From contig OZ241897.1 in the NCBI GenBank assembly GCA_965203535.1, forward strand, positions 682,001-746,000: 64,000 nt of DNA, in the 5' to 3' direction. Positions within the stretch are counted from its first letter, which is position 1. Every line of letters begins with the position of its first letter. Below are positions 16,247-27,111 of this stretch, in pieces. The notes under the pieces are model-generated. The model was not told where the DNA came from and made no database searches. It saw only the letters and a list, made by a program, of their open reading frames with translations. Both the position numbers and the translations under genes were made by a program. Source of the stretch: JAJDTT01 sp022827025. GTDB lineage: Bacteria > Acidobacteriota > UBA6911 > RPQK01 > JAJDTT01.

Positions 16247-19200
16247 ATGAACGATTCCTTGAAGTTCGGTCCCCAGGATCACTCATTGTCCGATTCCGCC
16301 GGGCGGCGGGCCATCCGGGATTCCCTGGACGCCAGCCTCTTGGTGGAGGCGGCGGCGGGCACCGGCAAGACCAGCGAGCTGGTCCGGCGCCTGGTGGCCG
16401 TCCTGGCGAGCGGCCGGGCCCGCGTGGACGGGATCGCCGCCGTCACCTTCACCCGCAAGGCTGCCGGCGAGCTGAAGCTGCGTCTGCGCGAGGCCCTGGA
16501 CCGGGCCCGGCGAAATGCCTCGGATCCGGTGGAAATCCGGAACCTGGAGCGGGCGGTGGCGGGGCTGGAGGAGACCAGCATCGCCACCATTCATTCCTTC
16601 TGCGCGGACCTGCTTCGAAAGAGGCCGGTGGAAGCGGGCGTCGACCCCGATTTCCGGGAACTCTCGGAAGACGAGGCGTCCCGCCTCTTCCGGAGGGCCT
16701 TTCGACAATGGATGGAAACGCGGGCCGACCATCCGTCGCCGGGTCTGGCCCGCGCACTGCAGCGGTCCCTGATCCGGCAGGGAGCCGACTTCGGCTCGCC
16801 GCTGGATGGACTCCGTTCGGCCGCCTGGCAACTCCTGGAATGGCGCGACTACGGGAGTCCCTGGAGGCGCGAGGCCTTCGACCGGGAAACCCTCCTGGAC
16901 GCCCTGGTCAGCCGGAGCCGGGAGTTGGCGGCCATCAGCGGCCGGGCATCCAACCGGCGGGACCGGCTGCGGCAGGAGTTGAGTCCGGTCCGCGACCTGG
17001 ACGCCTGGATCCGGCGTTTCGAGCGGGAACGGCCCCGCGACTACGATCGCCTCGAAGGCCGGATGCTCCTTCTGCTGCAACAGTTGAGATCCCCCTTCTT
17101 CCGGCCGGGCCGGATCGGCGAATACGCCCCGGGCCTGCCCCGGGCCGTGGTGGTGCGGGCGCGGGAAGACCTGCTTCGGGAACTGGACGATTTCAAGCGG
17201 CGCGCCGACGCCGACCTGGCGGCGCTGCTCCGGGAGGAACTGCTGGAGGTGGTCCCGTTCCATGAGGCCCTCAAGGAGCAGTTGAGCCGGCTCGACTTCA
17301 TGGACCTGCTGATCAAGACCCGGGACCTGATCCGGGACCGGCCACCGGTCCGGCGGGACTTCCAGGAGCAATTCAGCCACATCTTCGTCGACGAGTTCCA
17401 GGACACCGACGCGCTCCAGGCCGAGATTCTGCTGCTCCTGTCGGCGGACGACCCCGAGGAGGCGAATTGGCGCAGGGTCCGGCCCGTTCCCGGAAAGCTC
17501 TTCCTGGTGGGAGACCCCAAGCAGTCCATCTATCGCTTCCGGCGCGCCGACGTGGTCCTGTACCAGGAGATCAAGGAGACCCTGGAGGCGGCCGGGATGA
17601 GCGTGGTCCACCTGAAGCGGAATTTCCGCTCCGTGCGGCCCCTGCAAATGGCCGTCAACTCCGCCTTCGCGCCGGAGATGACGGCCGACCCCGTCAGCGG
17701 TCAGCCCGACTACGTACCGCTGGAGAGCCACCGAAAGGCCGAGGGAGACCAGCCGGCCCTCATCGCCCTTCCGGTGCCGCGTCCCTACAGCAAATGGGGG
17801 AACCTGGCCAACGCGGCCATCGAAGAGAGCCTGCCCCAGACCGTCGCCGCCTTCACCGACTGGCTGCTGCGGGAAAGCGGCTGGCAGGTGGGTGATCCGG
17901 AGGACCCGGCCCGGCGCATTCCCATTTCTCCCGGCCACGTCTGCATCCTGTTCCGGCGGTTCGTGAGCTGGAGACGGGACGTCACGCGAGACTACGCCAG
18001 GGGTCTCGAGATCCGCGGCGTTCCCCACGTCCTGATGGGCTCCCGATCATTCCATCAGCGGGAAGAGGTGGAGACCCTCCGGGTGGCTCTGGGCGCCATC
18101 GAACGGCCGGACGACGAACTCTCGATCTACGCGACGCTCCGCGGATCCCTTTTCTGGATCCGGGATTCCCTGTTGCTTCGCTTCAGGGATAGTCACAGTT
18201 CGCTCCATCCCTTCCGTCCCCGTCCTGAAGACCTGGATGCCGAACTGGAGCCGGTGGCCGACGCGCTGGAGATCCTGGCCCGCCTCCACCGCCGGCGCAA
18301 CCGCCGTCCCGTCGCCGAGACCCTTTCCCGGCTCCTTTCTCTGACGAGGGCTCACGCGGGATTCGCGCTGCGCCCGGCCAGCCACCAGGTTCTGGCCAAC
18401 GTGCAGCGGGTCTGCGATCTGGCCCGTGCCTTCGAGACCGGCGGGGGAGGCTCGTTCCGGGCCTTCGTGGAGCACCTGGAGCGACTGGCGCGGAGGCGGA
18501 CCGGCGCCGAGGCCCAGGTTTCCGAAGAAGGAGTCGACGGGGTCCACCTGATGACCGTCCACAACGCCAAGGGTCTGGAGTTTCCGGTGGTGATCCTGGC
18601 GGACACGACGGCGCGCCTCTCTTCCGGGCGCCCGGACAAATTCGTCGATTCCAGCCGAAACCTGGCGGCCTTCAGCCTCATGGGGTGCGTCCCCTGGGAG
18701 CTGCTGGACCATCGCGACGAAGAGTTGGCGCGGGACCGGGCGGAGGGAGTCCGCGTCGCCTACGTGGCGGCGACGCGCGCCCGCAACCTGCTGGTGGTCC
18801 CCGGGCTGGGAACCGGCCCCAGACCGAGATCGAGGATGGAATGGTTGGCTCCGCTGGAGAAGGCCATCTATCCGGACCGGGCGGACTGGGCCCGGGGCGA
18901 ACCGGCTCCCGGATGCCCCGCCTTCGGGCCTCGAAGCCTGCTGCAGCGTCCCAAGGGCCGAATCGAACCCTCTATCCGGCCCGGCCTCCACCGGCCGCAG
19001 ACGGGGGATCACGCCGTGGTCTGGTGGGACCCCGATTTGCTGGACCTGGCGGTTCGTCCCAACTTCGGCTTGCAGCGGGAGCGGATCCTGGCCGACGACG
19101 AAGCCGGCCAAGCCGGAAAGGAAGGACTTGCCCGGTACCGGGAGTGGCGAGACGGGCGCCGGTCGGCTCTTCGGTCCGGGTCAACGCCCGGTCTCGAGGT

Positions 19201-19720
19201 GATGACGGTCACGGGAGAGCCCTCGCCGGGAGATCCCCCCGAGTGTCCACCGGTGGGCCTGGAGACCCATCCGATTCCCGATTCCCGTCCCTCCGGTCCC
19301 AGGTTCGGGACCCTGGTCCACACCCTGCTGCGAGACGTCCGCCTGGACGACGGCGAACCGGAGATCCGGAGGCTCGCCCGGCTCCATGGCAGGATCCTGG
19401 GCGTGACCAACCAGGAGCGAAGATCCGCCATCCAGGCCGTGCGCTCCGCCCTGGAACACCCGCTGCTGAAACGGGCGCGGGCTGCCCAAAGGCGCCACCG
19501 GGAGTTTCCTTTCGTGCTGACGGTTGAGGATGGAAAACTGCTGGAGGGCACCATCGATCTGGCCTTCCAGGAGGACGGCCGCTGGATCATCGTGGACTTC
19601 AAGACCGACGTCCACCTCAAACCGGACGATCCGGGCTACGTGCGGCAGGTGCAATGGTATGCGTATGGACTGAAACAGATCACCGGCCAGCCGGCGGAAG
19701 GGTGGCTGCTGGGAATCTGA
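16247..19720 (+). CDS. addA: AddA-like UvrD-family helicase-nuclease subunit
   Basis: 1,157 residues from MNDSLKFGPQ, 8 bp after addB; longer in-frame upstream codons overlap addB and are not used. Helicase motifs: Walker A EAAAGTGKTS (~34-43), AVTFTRKAAGELKLRL (Ia), HIFVDEFQDTD (II, ~380), LVGDPKQSIYRFRRA (III), VHLMTVHNAKGLEFPVVI (V) and AYVAATRARNLL (VI). The C-terminal nuclease shows GTLVHTLLRDV, LEGTIDLAFQ and WIIVDFKTDV, then QVQWYAYGL, i.e. the PD-(D/E)xK active site. With AddB it gives two nuclease domains, as in Bacillus AddAB. No Chi-recognition prediction is possible. No recC or recD is seen in the window. Confidence 0.9.
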   Translation: MNDSLKFGPQDHSLSDSAGRRAIRDSLDASLLVEAAAGTGKTSELVRRLVAVLASGRARVDGIAAVTFTRKAAGELKLRLREALDRARRNASDPVEIRNLERAVAGLEETSIATIHSFCADLLRKRPVEAGVDPDFRELSEDEASRLFRRAFRQWMETRADHPSPGLARALQRSLIRQGADFGSPLDGLRSAAWQLLEWRDYGSPWRREAFDRETLLDALVSRSRELAAISGRASNRRDRLRQELSPVRDLDAWIRRFERERPRDYDRLEGRMLLLLQQLRSPFFRPGRIGEYAPGLPRAVVVRAREDLLRELDDFKRRADADLAALLREELLEVVPFHEALKEQLSRLDFMDLLIKTRDLIRDRPPVRRDFQEQFSHIFVDEFQDTDALQAEILLLLSADDPEEANWRRVRPVPGKLFLVGDPKQSIYRFRRADVVLYQEIKETLEAAGMSVVHLKRNFRSVRPLQMAVNSAFAPEMTADPVSGQPDYVPLESHRKAEGDQPALIALPVPRPYSKWGNLANAAIEESLPQTVAAFTDWLLRESGWQVGDPEDPARRIPISPGHVCILFRRFVSWRRDVTRDYARGLEIRGVPHVLMGSRSFHQREEVETLRVALGAIERPDDELSIYATLRGSLFWIRDSLLLRFRDSHSSLHPFRPRPEDLDAELEPVADALEILARLHRRRNRRPVAETLSRLLSLTRAHAGFALRPASHQVLANVQRVCDLARAFETGGGGSFRAFVEHLERLARRRTGAEAQVSEEGVDGVHLMTVHNAKGLEFPVVILADTTARLSSGRPDKFVDSSRNLAAFSLMGCVPWELLDHRDEELARDRAEGVRVAYVAATRARNLLVVPGLGTGPRPRSRMEWLAPLEKAIYPDRADWARGEPAPGCPAFGPRSLLQRPKGRIEPSIRPGLHRPQTGDHAVVWWDPDLLDLAVRPNFGLQRERILADDEAGQAGKEGLARYREWRDGRRSALRSGSTPGLEVMTVTGEPSPGDPPECPPVGLETHPIPDSRPSGPRFGTLVHTLLRDVRLDDGEPEIRRLARLHGRILGVTNQERRSAIQAVRSALEHPLLKRARAAQRRHREFPFVLTVEDGKLLEGTIDLAFQEDGRWIIVDFKTDVHLKPDDPGYVRQVQWYAYGLKQITGQPAEGWLLGI

Positions 19721-19800
19721 TGGAAATGAGGAACGTATCCTGATGTTGCCTTGCCGACGCCTCAGCAGAAAGTCGAGGATTATGGGAGTATTGCACCGTT

Positions 19801-20082
19801 ATGGTAAAGGTAACCTACTCCCTCGACAAGGCGACGGTGCGGCAGATCCGTCGAATGGCGGATCTTTTCGGCATGGCGCAGAGCCATGTGGTTCGGGAAG
19901 CAGTCGCCGACTACGCGGCGCGCAAGGACCGGCTCAGCGAGCGTGAAAGGCTTCGTCTGCTGTCGGTGATCGACCGCCTGCGCGATGCACCGGTGACCCG
20001 TTCCGAGCAAAGTGTCGACGCTGAAATCCGCGAGGTGCGGGCCGCTCGGCGCCGCGGCGGACGAACCGGGCAAACGCCGTGA
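19801..20082 (+). CDS. Ribbon-helix-helix antitoxin
   Basis: 93 residues. MVKVTYSLDKATVRQIRRMA is a ribbon-helix-helix N-terminus (beta strand VKVTYSL, then two helices with AQSHVVREAVADYA), which binds operator DNA as a dimer. The basic/acidic C-terminus would wrap the toxin. The stop codon overlaps the GTG of the PIN toxin (GTGA), so the two are translationally coupled. TTATGG occurs twice in the 40 bp upstream and might be part of the operator, but the match is short. Confidence 0.85.
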   Translation: MVKVTYSLDKATVRQIRRMADLFGMAQSHVVREAVADYAARKDRLSERERLRLLSVIDRLRDAPVTRSEQSVDAEIREVRAARRRGGRTGQTP

Positions 20083-20453
20083 CGATTCACCTCGATACAT
20101 CGGTGCTCATCGATGCGCTCACGGGCCCTCGCCGCTCGCTGGAACGGCTGTCGGCATTCGTGGCGGAAGGCCACCGGGTGAACCTGTCCACCGTAGTGCT
20201 GTATGAATGGTTGCGCGGACCCCGAACGACAGCCGAGTTGCGGGTGCAGGAAGAGATGTTTCCGCAGCGCGCGGCCGTCCCGTTCGATGCCGAAGCGGCC
20301 ACTCAGGCCGCGAGGCTTTACCGGCAAACGTCGCGCCCTCGAGGGCGCGAGGTCGATCTCGCTGTAGCGGCCTGCGCTCTGGTGCAGGGTGCTGCCCTCT
20401 GGACGCTGAACTACGACGACTTCCGTGATCTCCCTGGCGTCGAGTTGATGTAG
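20079..20453 (+). CDS. PIN-domain ribonuclease toxin (VapC type)
   Basis: 124 residues, GTG start overlapping the antitoxin stop. The four acidic PIN residues are in place: D6 in HLDTSVLID, E43 in VVLYEWLRG, D93 in GREVDLAVAACAL and D113/D114 in LNYDDF. VapC toxins cleave specific tRNA or rRNA sites when the antitoxin is degraded. Full length for the family and apparently intact. Confidence 0.88.
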   Translation: MTIHLDTSVLIDALTGPRRSLERLSAFVAEGHRVNLSTVVLYEWLRGPRTTAELRVQEEMFPQRAAVPFDAEAATQAARLYRQTSRPRGREVDLAVAACALVQGAALWTLNYDDFRDLPGVELM

Positions 20454-20544
20454 GAACCGGAACCGGGTAACCGCTCCTGCAGCAAGCCCGTCCACAGTTC
20501 CGAGAAGTGGATCGCACTCGAATCCGCTGCGAGAAGAGGATCCA

Positions 20545-21966
20545 ATGAAACTCGCCAATTTCGTCGGCGTCACCGTACTGCCCGAGTACTTCCAGAGCGA
20601 GTCCATCAACGGGGTGCTCGACAATCTCGAACGCAAGGCCGCGGCCACGGCCGTGACCACCTCCCCCTACGTGATGCGGCCGGCTGACTCCCGGACCGGA
20701 TTCCGGGAGCCTCCCATCGACGCCGGCGCCGGGAAGGTCCGCCTGCTGGACCGGCCGCTCTGGGGGAGGCGGGAACTCTGGACCCGGACGGCCCCGAGCT
20801 TCCGCCCCGATCTCCGCCTCTATCGAGGTCTGCGCTATCAGCCTCCACTGCCGGACGGCCTGACCGCCGGACAAGGTCCCATGGTCGAGCAGTTCATCCA
20901 GGCTGCCCGGTCCCGGGGACTGGAGGTCTACCTGCAGGTTCAGGCGGCGATCCCTCCGGGCTACCGGGTCCAGTTCGGGGAACCGGAACTCGACGACCGC
21001 CCTCGCTTGCCCGACGGAAGCGTTCCCGAACGCCGTCTCTCGTCGAATGGAAGCCTGGCCAGTCCTCACATCCGAGAGTACACGCACGCTCTCATCCGGG
21101 ATCTCTGCCGGCAATACCCGGATATCCACGGTCTTCGAGTCGACTGGCCCGAATATCCCCCCTACCTCCTGGACTCCGTATTTCTCGACTTCGGCCAGCA
21201 TGCCCGGAGAGAAGCAGCGGTGCTGGGATTCGATTTCGACCGGATTCGCCGTGCAGCCGCGGATCTCTACCGTCGCCTGCACGGCGATCTCGACGACTCC
21301 GGCGTGGCCGCCTGCGCCGAAGCCGGAAGCCCCGGCCAAGCCCTTCGGCGCTTCGCGCCCGATGCTGCCGGGCTGGTGGAATGGGTCCAATTCAAAGCCA
21401 GGATGGTGGAATCGTTGCACGCGGGTTTCCGCAAGACCATGGACGAGGCCGGAGCCGGCCACATCGAATTGTGGTCCAACGCGTTTCCGCCTCCCTGGAA
21501 CACGCTCTCGGGCATGGACTACCGGCTGGTGGGCCGCTACAGCACGGCCGTCTCCGTGAAGCTCTACACGATGCACTGGCCCATGATGCTCCGGTTCTAC
21601 GGCGACCAATTGCGCCAGGCGAATCCCGGAGTCTCCGGCTCGCTCCTGGCTCGGGCTCTGGTGCGCCTGTTCGACATCTCCGGCAATCCGGCTCCGGACC
21701 GGCTCGAGGACCTCTGCTATCCGTCTCCCGACGAGCCCCACCCGGCCGGCGCCGAGGCGCAGCACCGCAAGATCGTCCAAGCCCAGCATGACGCGGGCGA
21801 GACTCCCGTCTACGCCCTGGTTCACGGCTATGGACCGGCCGGGGACTTCCGGCACCGCCTGGAAACCGCCATGGCGGCGAGCCGGCACGGTTGCTGGATC
21901 AACCGGTACGGATACCTGAGCGACGAAAAGCTCGAGATTATCGGGAAGGTCGCCCGCCGCTCCTGA
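20545..21966 (+). CDS. Unknown protein with a TIM-barrel glycoside-hydrolase-like layout
   Basis: 473 residues; AGAGG lies 8 bp before the ATG. I do not recognise a named family. No signal peptide, so cytoplasmic. Barrel-like strand-loop patterns are visible: FIQAARSRGLEVYLQVQAAI, DIHGLRVDWPEYPPY (an acidic pair at a strand end, as in catalytic loops), HIELWSNAFPPPW, AVSVKLYTMHWPMM, and TPVYALVHGYG near the end. This resembles the family-10/GHL glycosidase-like proteins of environmental bacteria in which a sugar-binding loop follows each strand. It stands alone between the toxin-antitoxin pair and a maturase-like radical SAM gene and is followed by a clear hairpin. Function unassigned. Confidence 0.7.
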   Translation: MKLANFVGVTVLPEYFQSESINGVLDNLERKAAATAVTTSPYVMRPADSRTGFREPPIDAGAGKVRLLDRPLWGRRELWTRTAPSFRPDLRLYRGLRYQPPLPDGLTAGQGPMVEQFIQAARSRGLEVYLQVQAAIPPGYRVQFGEPELDDRPRLPDGSVPERRLSSNGSLASPHIREYTHALIRDLCRQYPDIHGLRVDWPEYPPYLLDSVFLDFGQHARREAAVLGFDFDRIRRAAADLYRRLHGDLDDSGVAACAEAGSPGQALRRFAPDAAGLVEWVQFKARMVESLHAGFRKTMDEAGAGHIELWSNAFPPPWNTLSGMDYRLVGRYSTAVSVKLYTMHWPMMLRFYGDQLRQANPGVSGSLLARALVRLFDISGNPAPDRLEDLCYPSPDEPHPAGAEAQHRKIVQAQHDAGETPVYALVHGYGPAGDFRHRLETAMAASRHGCWINRYGYLSDEKLEIIGKVARRS

Positions 21967-21970
21967 TGGG

Positions 21971-21994
21971 AGCGGGGGTTTTCCTACCCCCGCT
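21971..21994 (+). terminator. Hairpin after the TIM-barrel gene
   Basis: AGCGGGGG / CCCCCGCT, an exact 8-bp stem with loop TTTTCCTA, beginning 5 bp after the stop codon. Only a mixed TTCCGGTTTCCC follows, so the T-tract is weak. Confidence 0.6.
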
Positions 21995-22119
21995 TCCGGT
22001 TTCCCAACATTCCGCCGGATCTGGCGGCCTCGACTTTCCGGTCCATTTATCAACTTAGCTCTAATGCAGGAATGTCCCCCCTCCGGCAGAGTAGTAGACT
22101 GGTTTCAAGAGATTCGGAG

Positions 22120-23445
<1,326 letters not shown>

Positions 23446-23475
23446 GGCGGATCACCGTCTATCCCCGAACTTCGG

Positions 23476-25701
23476 TCAGCGGCGGGAAGCGTCCCCGGCC
23501 GTGCCTGTTGATACCGCAGCCACCTCTTCCGTCAACAACCGGGCCAGGACCTCCGGCTCCGACGTGGGTAGTCGGCAAACGAAATTCTCACAGACGTACG
23601 CGGTCGCCTTCCCATCGACGGGAACCATGGCCCGGACGGCCGGGTTGCTCCTCCCCAGGTATTCCTGGCCGGTCCCGCCGTCCGCAAACAGAAGGACCTT
23701 GTCGGGAACGTAGGTGGAATGGACCACCTTGAGCAGAGCCCGGAGTGCGGCGCCCGACGGGTCGCCGGCCAGAACCACCTGCTTCGGCGTTCCCAGGTGG
23801 AAGTCGAGAGCGGCGAGCATGTGGGGAAGGGATTCGGGATGCTCCCGCAACCGGTCCCCGAAATGCTTCAGGGCCGCCTCGGCCAGCTTCTTCCACTTCG
23901 GATTGTGGGTCATCTCCGCCAGGCGCAGAAGGTTCCAGACAGCGACCGAGTTCCCGGTGGGTTCGGCCGCGTCGTAGTCGTCCCGGGTCCGCAGGATCAG
24001 TGACGCGTCTTGTCCCGAAGTGTCGAAGAAAGCTCCGGTTTCCTGGTCGTAGAAGAGATCGACGGCCGCCTCCATCAGTTCCATGGAGCGCTGCAGGTGG
24101 CGGATGTCGGATCCGGCCTGGTAGAGGTCGATGAGGCCCATGACCAGGAACGCGTAGTCCTCCAGGTGCCCCTCGAACCGGGCCTCCCCCTCCCGGTAGC
24201 GCCTCAGAAGCCGTCCCGCCTCCTGCCGGTAGAGATGTTCCAGGATGAAGTCCGCCGCCCGCCGGGCCGTCTCCAGGGTTTCGGCCTCTCCCAGAACCTG
24301 GTGCGCCCGGGCGAAGGCGGAGATCATGAGGCCGTTCCACGAGACCAGGATCTTGTCGTCCAGGTAGGGCCGCACCCGCTGGTTCCGGACCTCGAGCAAC
24401 AGGCGCCGCGACTCCCGGAGCATCGAATCCACCTCCTGGGGAGACCGCTTGAACTTTCGCGCCGTCTCGTCGAGGGGGTGTGCCCGGTAGAGAATGTTCT
24501 GGTTCACGAAGACCTTGTGGGGGTCGCTGAGAGCGTTCCCGCCGGGCTCGATCCCGAAGCTGTGGGCGAATATGGCTCCCCTCTCCGGTCCCAGGATCCG
24601 GTCCAGCTCCGCCTTGGCCCAGACGTAGAAGGCGCCCTCCCGTTTCCGTTTGGGATGGGACGGGTCCGGGGCGCTTTCCGCATCCTCGGCGGAATAGAAC
24701 CCCCCCGGCGGATGGGTGAGCCGCCGGCTCACGTAATCCAGGGTTCTCCGGGCCGTGGAGGCGAGGAGCGGATTCCGGGTCAGTTGGTAGGCCTCCAGGT
24801 AGGAGTTCACCAGTTGGGCCTGATCGTAGAGCATCTTCTCGAAGTGGGGGACCCGCCACTGGCGGTCCACCGAGTAGCGGTGAAAGCCACCCTCCAGGTG
24901 GTCGAAAATCCCGCTGGTGGCCATCCGTTTCAAGGTGGTCAAGGTCATTTCCAGAGCCCGGCTCTTGGACTCCCTGCGGTGATACCGGAGCAGAAAGTTG
25001 AACACCACGGGCCGGGGAAACTTGTTCCCCTGCCCGAAACCGCCGTAGGTTTCGTCGTAACCGGCTCGAATCGATTCGTACCCCTGCTTGAGAATCGACG
25101 CCTCCACGGGCGCGTCCCCGGCCTCCATCCGAGACTGCTCCCGCAGAAACTCGGTGAGCTGGCGGCCCGCCTCGGCGATGTCGTCCCGATTCTTGACCCA
25201 GACTTCATGGATCCGGCCGATGAGCGCGCTAAAGGTCTCCGGAGGGACGTAGGTCCGCCCGAAGAACGGCTCGAGGTCGGGAGTCAGGAACATGGACATG
25301 GGCCAACCGCCGCTCCCGGTGAGGGCCAGCAACGCCGACATGTAGATTCGGTCCACGTCGGGACGCTCTTCCCGATCCACCTTGATGTTGACGAAGTACC
25401 GGTTCATGAGGTCCGCGATGCCGGGGTTCTCGAACACCTCCCGCTCCATCACGTGGCACCAGTAACAGGTCGAGTAGCCGACGGAGAGGAAGATGGGACG
25501 GTCTTGCTCGCGGGCCAGGCGGAACGCCTCCTCGCCCCACGGGTGCCAGTCCACCGGGTTGTAGGCGTGTTGCAGAAGGTAGGGGCTCTTTTCCTGGATC
25601 AGCCGGTTCGAACGGCCCTTGGAGGTTTCTTCGGCGCCCGCCGGGCAGATCTGGCCGCCGGTACCGAGCAGGACCAGAAGCAGCGTCAAAAACGGTCTCA
25701 T
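23476..25701 (-). CDS. Secreted DUF255 / YyaL-type thioredoxin-fold protein
   Basis: 741 residues. Signal peptide MRPFLTLLLVLLGTGGQICPAGA. The thioredoxin-like N-terminal domain has the invariant SPYLLQHAYNPVDWHPWGEEA and the redox pair in GYSTCYWCHVM (C79, C82), then YFVNIKVDREERPDVD and GSGGWPMSMFLTPD. The rest is an (alpha/alpha) barrel (DHLEGGFHRYSVD, WNGLMISAFARA) like N-acylglucosamine epimerases and human SPATA20. Most YyaL homologues are cytoplasmic; export here suggests periplasmic redox or carbohydrate-related work, but the reaction is not known for the family. It converges on the maturase gene with a 30-bp gap. Confidence 0.88.
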   Translation of the reverse strand: MRPFLTLLLVLLGTGGQICPAGAEETSKGRSNRLIQEKSPYLLQHAYNPVDWHPWGEEAFRLAREQDRPIFLSVGYSTCYWCHVMEREVFENPGIADLMNRYFVNIKVDREERPDVDRIYMSALLALTGSGGWPMSMFLTPDLEPFFGRTYVPPETFSALIGRIHEVWVKNRDDIAEAGRQLTEFLREQSRMEAGDAPVEASILKQGYESIRAGYDETYGGFGQGNKFPRPVVFNFLLRYHRRESKSRALEMTLTTLKRMATSGIFDHLEGGFHRYSVDRQWRVPHFEKMLYDQAQLVNSYLEAYQLTRNPLLASTARRTLDYVSRRLTHPPGGFYSAEDAESAPDPSHPKRKREGAFYVWAKAELDRILGPERGAIFAHSFGIEPGGNALSDPHKVFVNQNILYRAHPLDETARKFKRSPQEVDSMLRESRRLLLEVRNQRVRPYLDDKILVSWNGLMISAFARAHQVLGEAETLETARRAADFILEHLYRQEAGRLLRRYREGEARFEGHLEDYAFLVMGLIDLYQAGSDIRHLQRSMELMEAAVDLFYDQETGAFFDTSGQDASLILRTRDDYDAAEPTGNSVAVWNLLRLAEMTHNPKWKKLAEAALKHFGDRLREHPESLPHMLAALDFHLGTPKQVVLAGDPSGAALRALLKVVHSTYVPDKVLLFADGGTGQEYLGRSNPAVRAMVPVDGKATAYVCENFVCRLPTSEPEVLARLLTEEVAAVSTGTAGDASRR

Positions 25702-25744
25702 GGAGGCGCGCTCCGTCCGGAGTCGGGCCCACGTGCAACGGGCA

Positions 25745-26890
25745 CTACCAAGCCTCCCTGTAGATCTCCATGGCGCCCTGGGAGGTCAGCCGGCGTGGAT
25801 TGAACCCCACGGTCCAATGGGAGGAGGCCTGAGCCGCCAAGCCTTCCAGATCACCCTCCGAAACCCCCTCGCCCCGCAGTTCCCGCGGAAGGCGGGCCGA
25901 CGCGGCCAATTCGTCCAACCTTCGGGCCAGCGACTCGGAAGCGTGGCCGCCCTTCCAGGAGTTTCCACCGGAAAGGTGTAACAGATCCCCGTACGCGGAT
26001 TCGGCCGCCCTGCCCGTCCAGCGGACGACCGGCGACAGCAGCAGGCCGATGGCGAGTCCGTGGGGCATCCGGTAACGGGCCGACAGGGGATTGGCGCAGG
26101 CATGGGCCGCACCCACGGAGGAGTTCTCGATGGCCAGGCCGGCGTAGAAGGCGCCCAACTGCATCGCTCCGCGGGCCGCCAAGTCCGCGGGATCGCCCAG
26201 CACCCGCTCGTAGTTCCGCTCCAGCAACCACCAGGCTTCGCGGGAGAAGGACTGGGAGAGCAGAGTGCTCCGCTTGCTGCAATACGACTCCACAGCGTGG
26301 GAGAGGGCGTCGAATCCCGTGGCGCTGCTGACGCCGGCCGGTTGGGAAAGAGTCAGGCACGGATCGAGGATGGCGACTCGAAAAGCGGCTTGGGGGTCGC
26401 CGCAGGCCATCTTCACGTGAGTCCGGGCGTCGGCGATGATGGCGTACGACTGGGCTTCGCTCCCGGTCCCGCTGGTGGTGGGAATCCCGATCATGGGCAG
26501 CATCCGGCCCCGCGCGCGGCCATAGCCCTGGTAGTCGTGGATCGTTCCCCCGCCGGTAAGCAGGAAGTTGATCCCCTTGGCACAGTCCATGGAGCTGCCG
26601 CCTCCGAGGCCCACCACAGAGTCGACTTCCAAAGGGCGAGCGTAATCGGCGCCTTTGTCCACCATCTGCGAGTCCGGATCAGGTGCGAAGTCGTGGAAAC
26701 CATGCACCCGGACTCCGGCCTCGGCCAGGATCTCCGAGACCGTCTCGACGTGGCCCGACTTCACGAGTCCCGGGTCCGAGACCAGAAGAGTCCGCTGAAA
26801 TCCCAGTTCGCGCGCGGCCGGAGCCAATTCGCGGACCGAGCCCTCACCGAAGATCAGCCGCGTGGAAGTCTCGAAGACGAACGATTTCAT
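25745..26890 (-). CDS. Iron-containing (group III) alcohol dehydrogenase
   Basis: 381 residues from MKSFVFETSTRLIFGEGS; an upstream in-frame ATG (26965) would add 25 residues without family similarity. NAD(P)-binding GLGGGSSMDCAKG and the hinge IPTTSGTGSEAQSYA are diagnostic. Metal ligands are expected from D (AILDP), H (DALSHAVESYCS) and H (PHGLAIGLLL, after VGAAHACANPL). It oxidises alcohols or reduces aldehydes with NAD(P)H in the cytoplasm. Divergently transcribed from the ATPase gene across ~220 bp. Substrate not predictable. Confidence 0.88.
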   Translation of the reverse strand: MKSFVFETSTRLIFGEGSVRELAPAARELGFQRTLLVSDPGLVKSGHVETVSEILAEAGVRVHGFHDFAPDPDSQMVDKGADYARPLEVDSVVGLGGGSSMDCAKGINFLLTGGGTIHDYQGYGRARGRMLPMIGIPTTSGTGSEAQSYAIIADARTHVKMACGDPQAAFRVAILDPCLTLSQPAGVSSATGFDALSHAVESYCSKRSTLLSQSFSREAWWLLERNYERVLGDPADLAARGAMQLGAFYAGLAIENSSVGAAHACANPLSARYRMPHGLAIGLLLSPVVRWTGRAAESAYGDLLHLSGGNSWKGGHASESLARRLDELAASARLPRELRGEGVSEGDLEGLAAQASSHWTVGFNPRRLTSQGAMEIYREAW

Positions 26891-27111
26891 GGGAACCGCA
26901 GGCAGGTTAGCACGCACCTCGATCCGGGGCCAATGAACGCCGCGTGGCACGATCACCCAACTCAACTCCGCAAGTCGATTCAGGTTAAAATGTGTCCAAC
27001 AATATGGAAGACCAGTTGGGAAAGGTACGAGTCCCGGACAGGCATGACTTGCATTACCAGCACGCCGAGTAGCAAAGACAAGCCAAGTCGTGCTGCATCT
27101 TGGAGTCTTGA

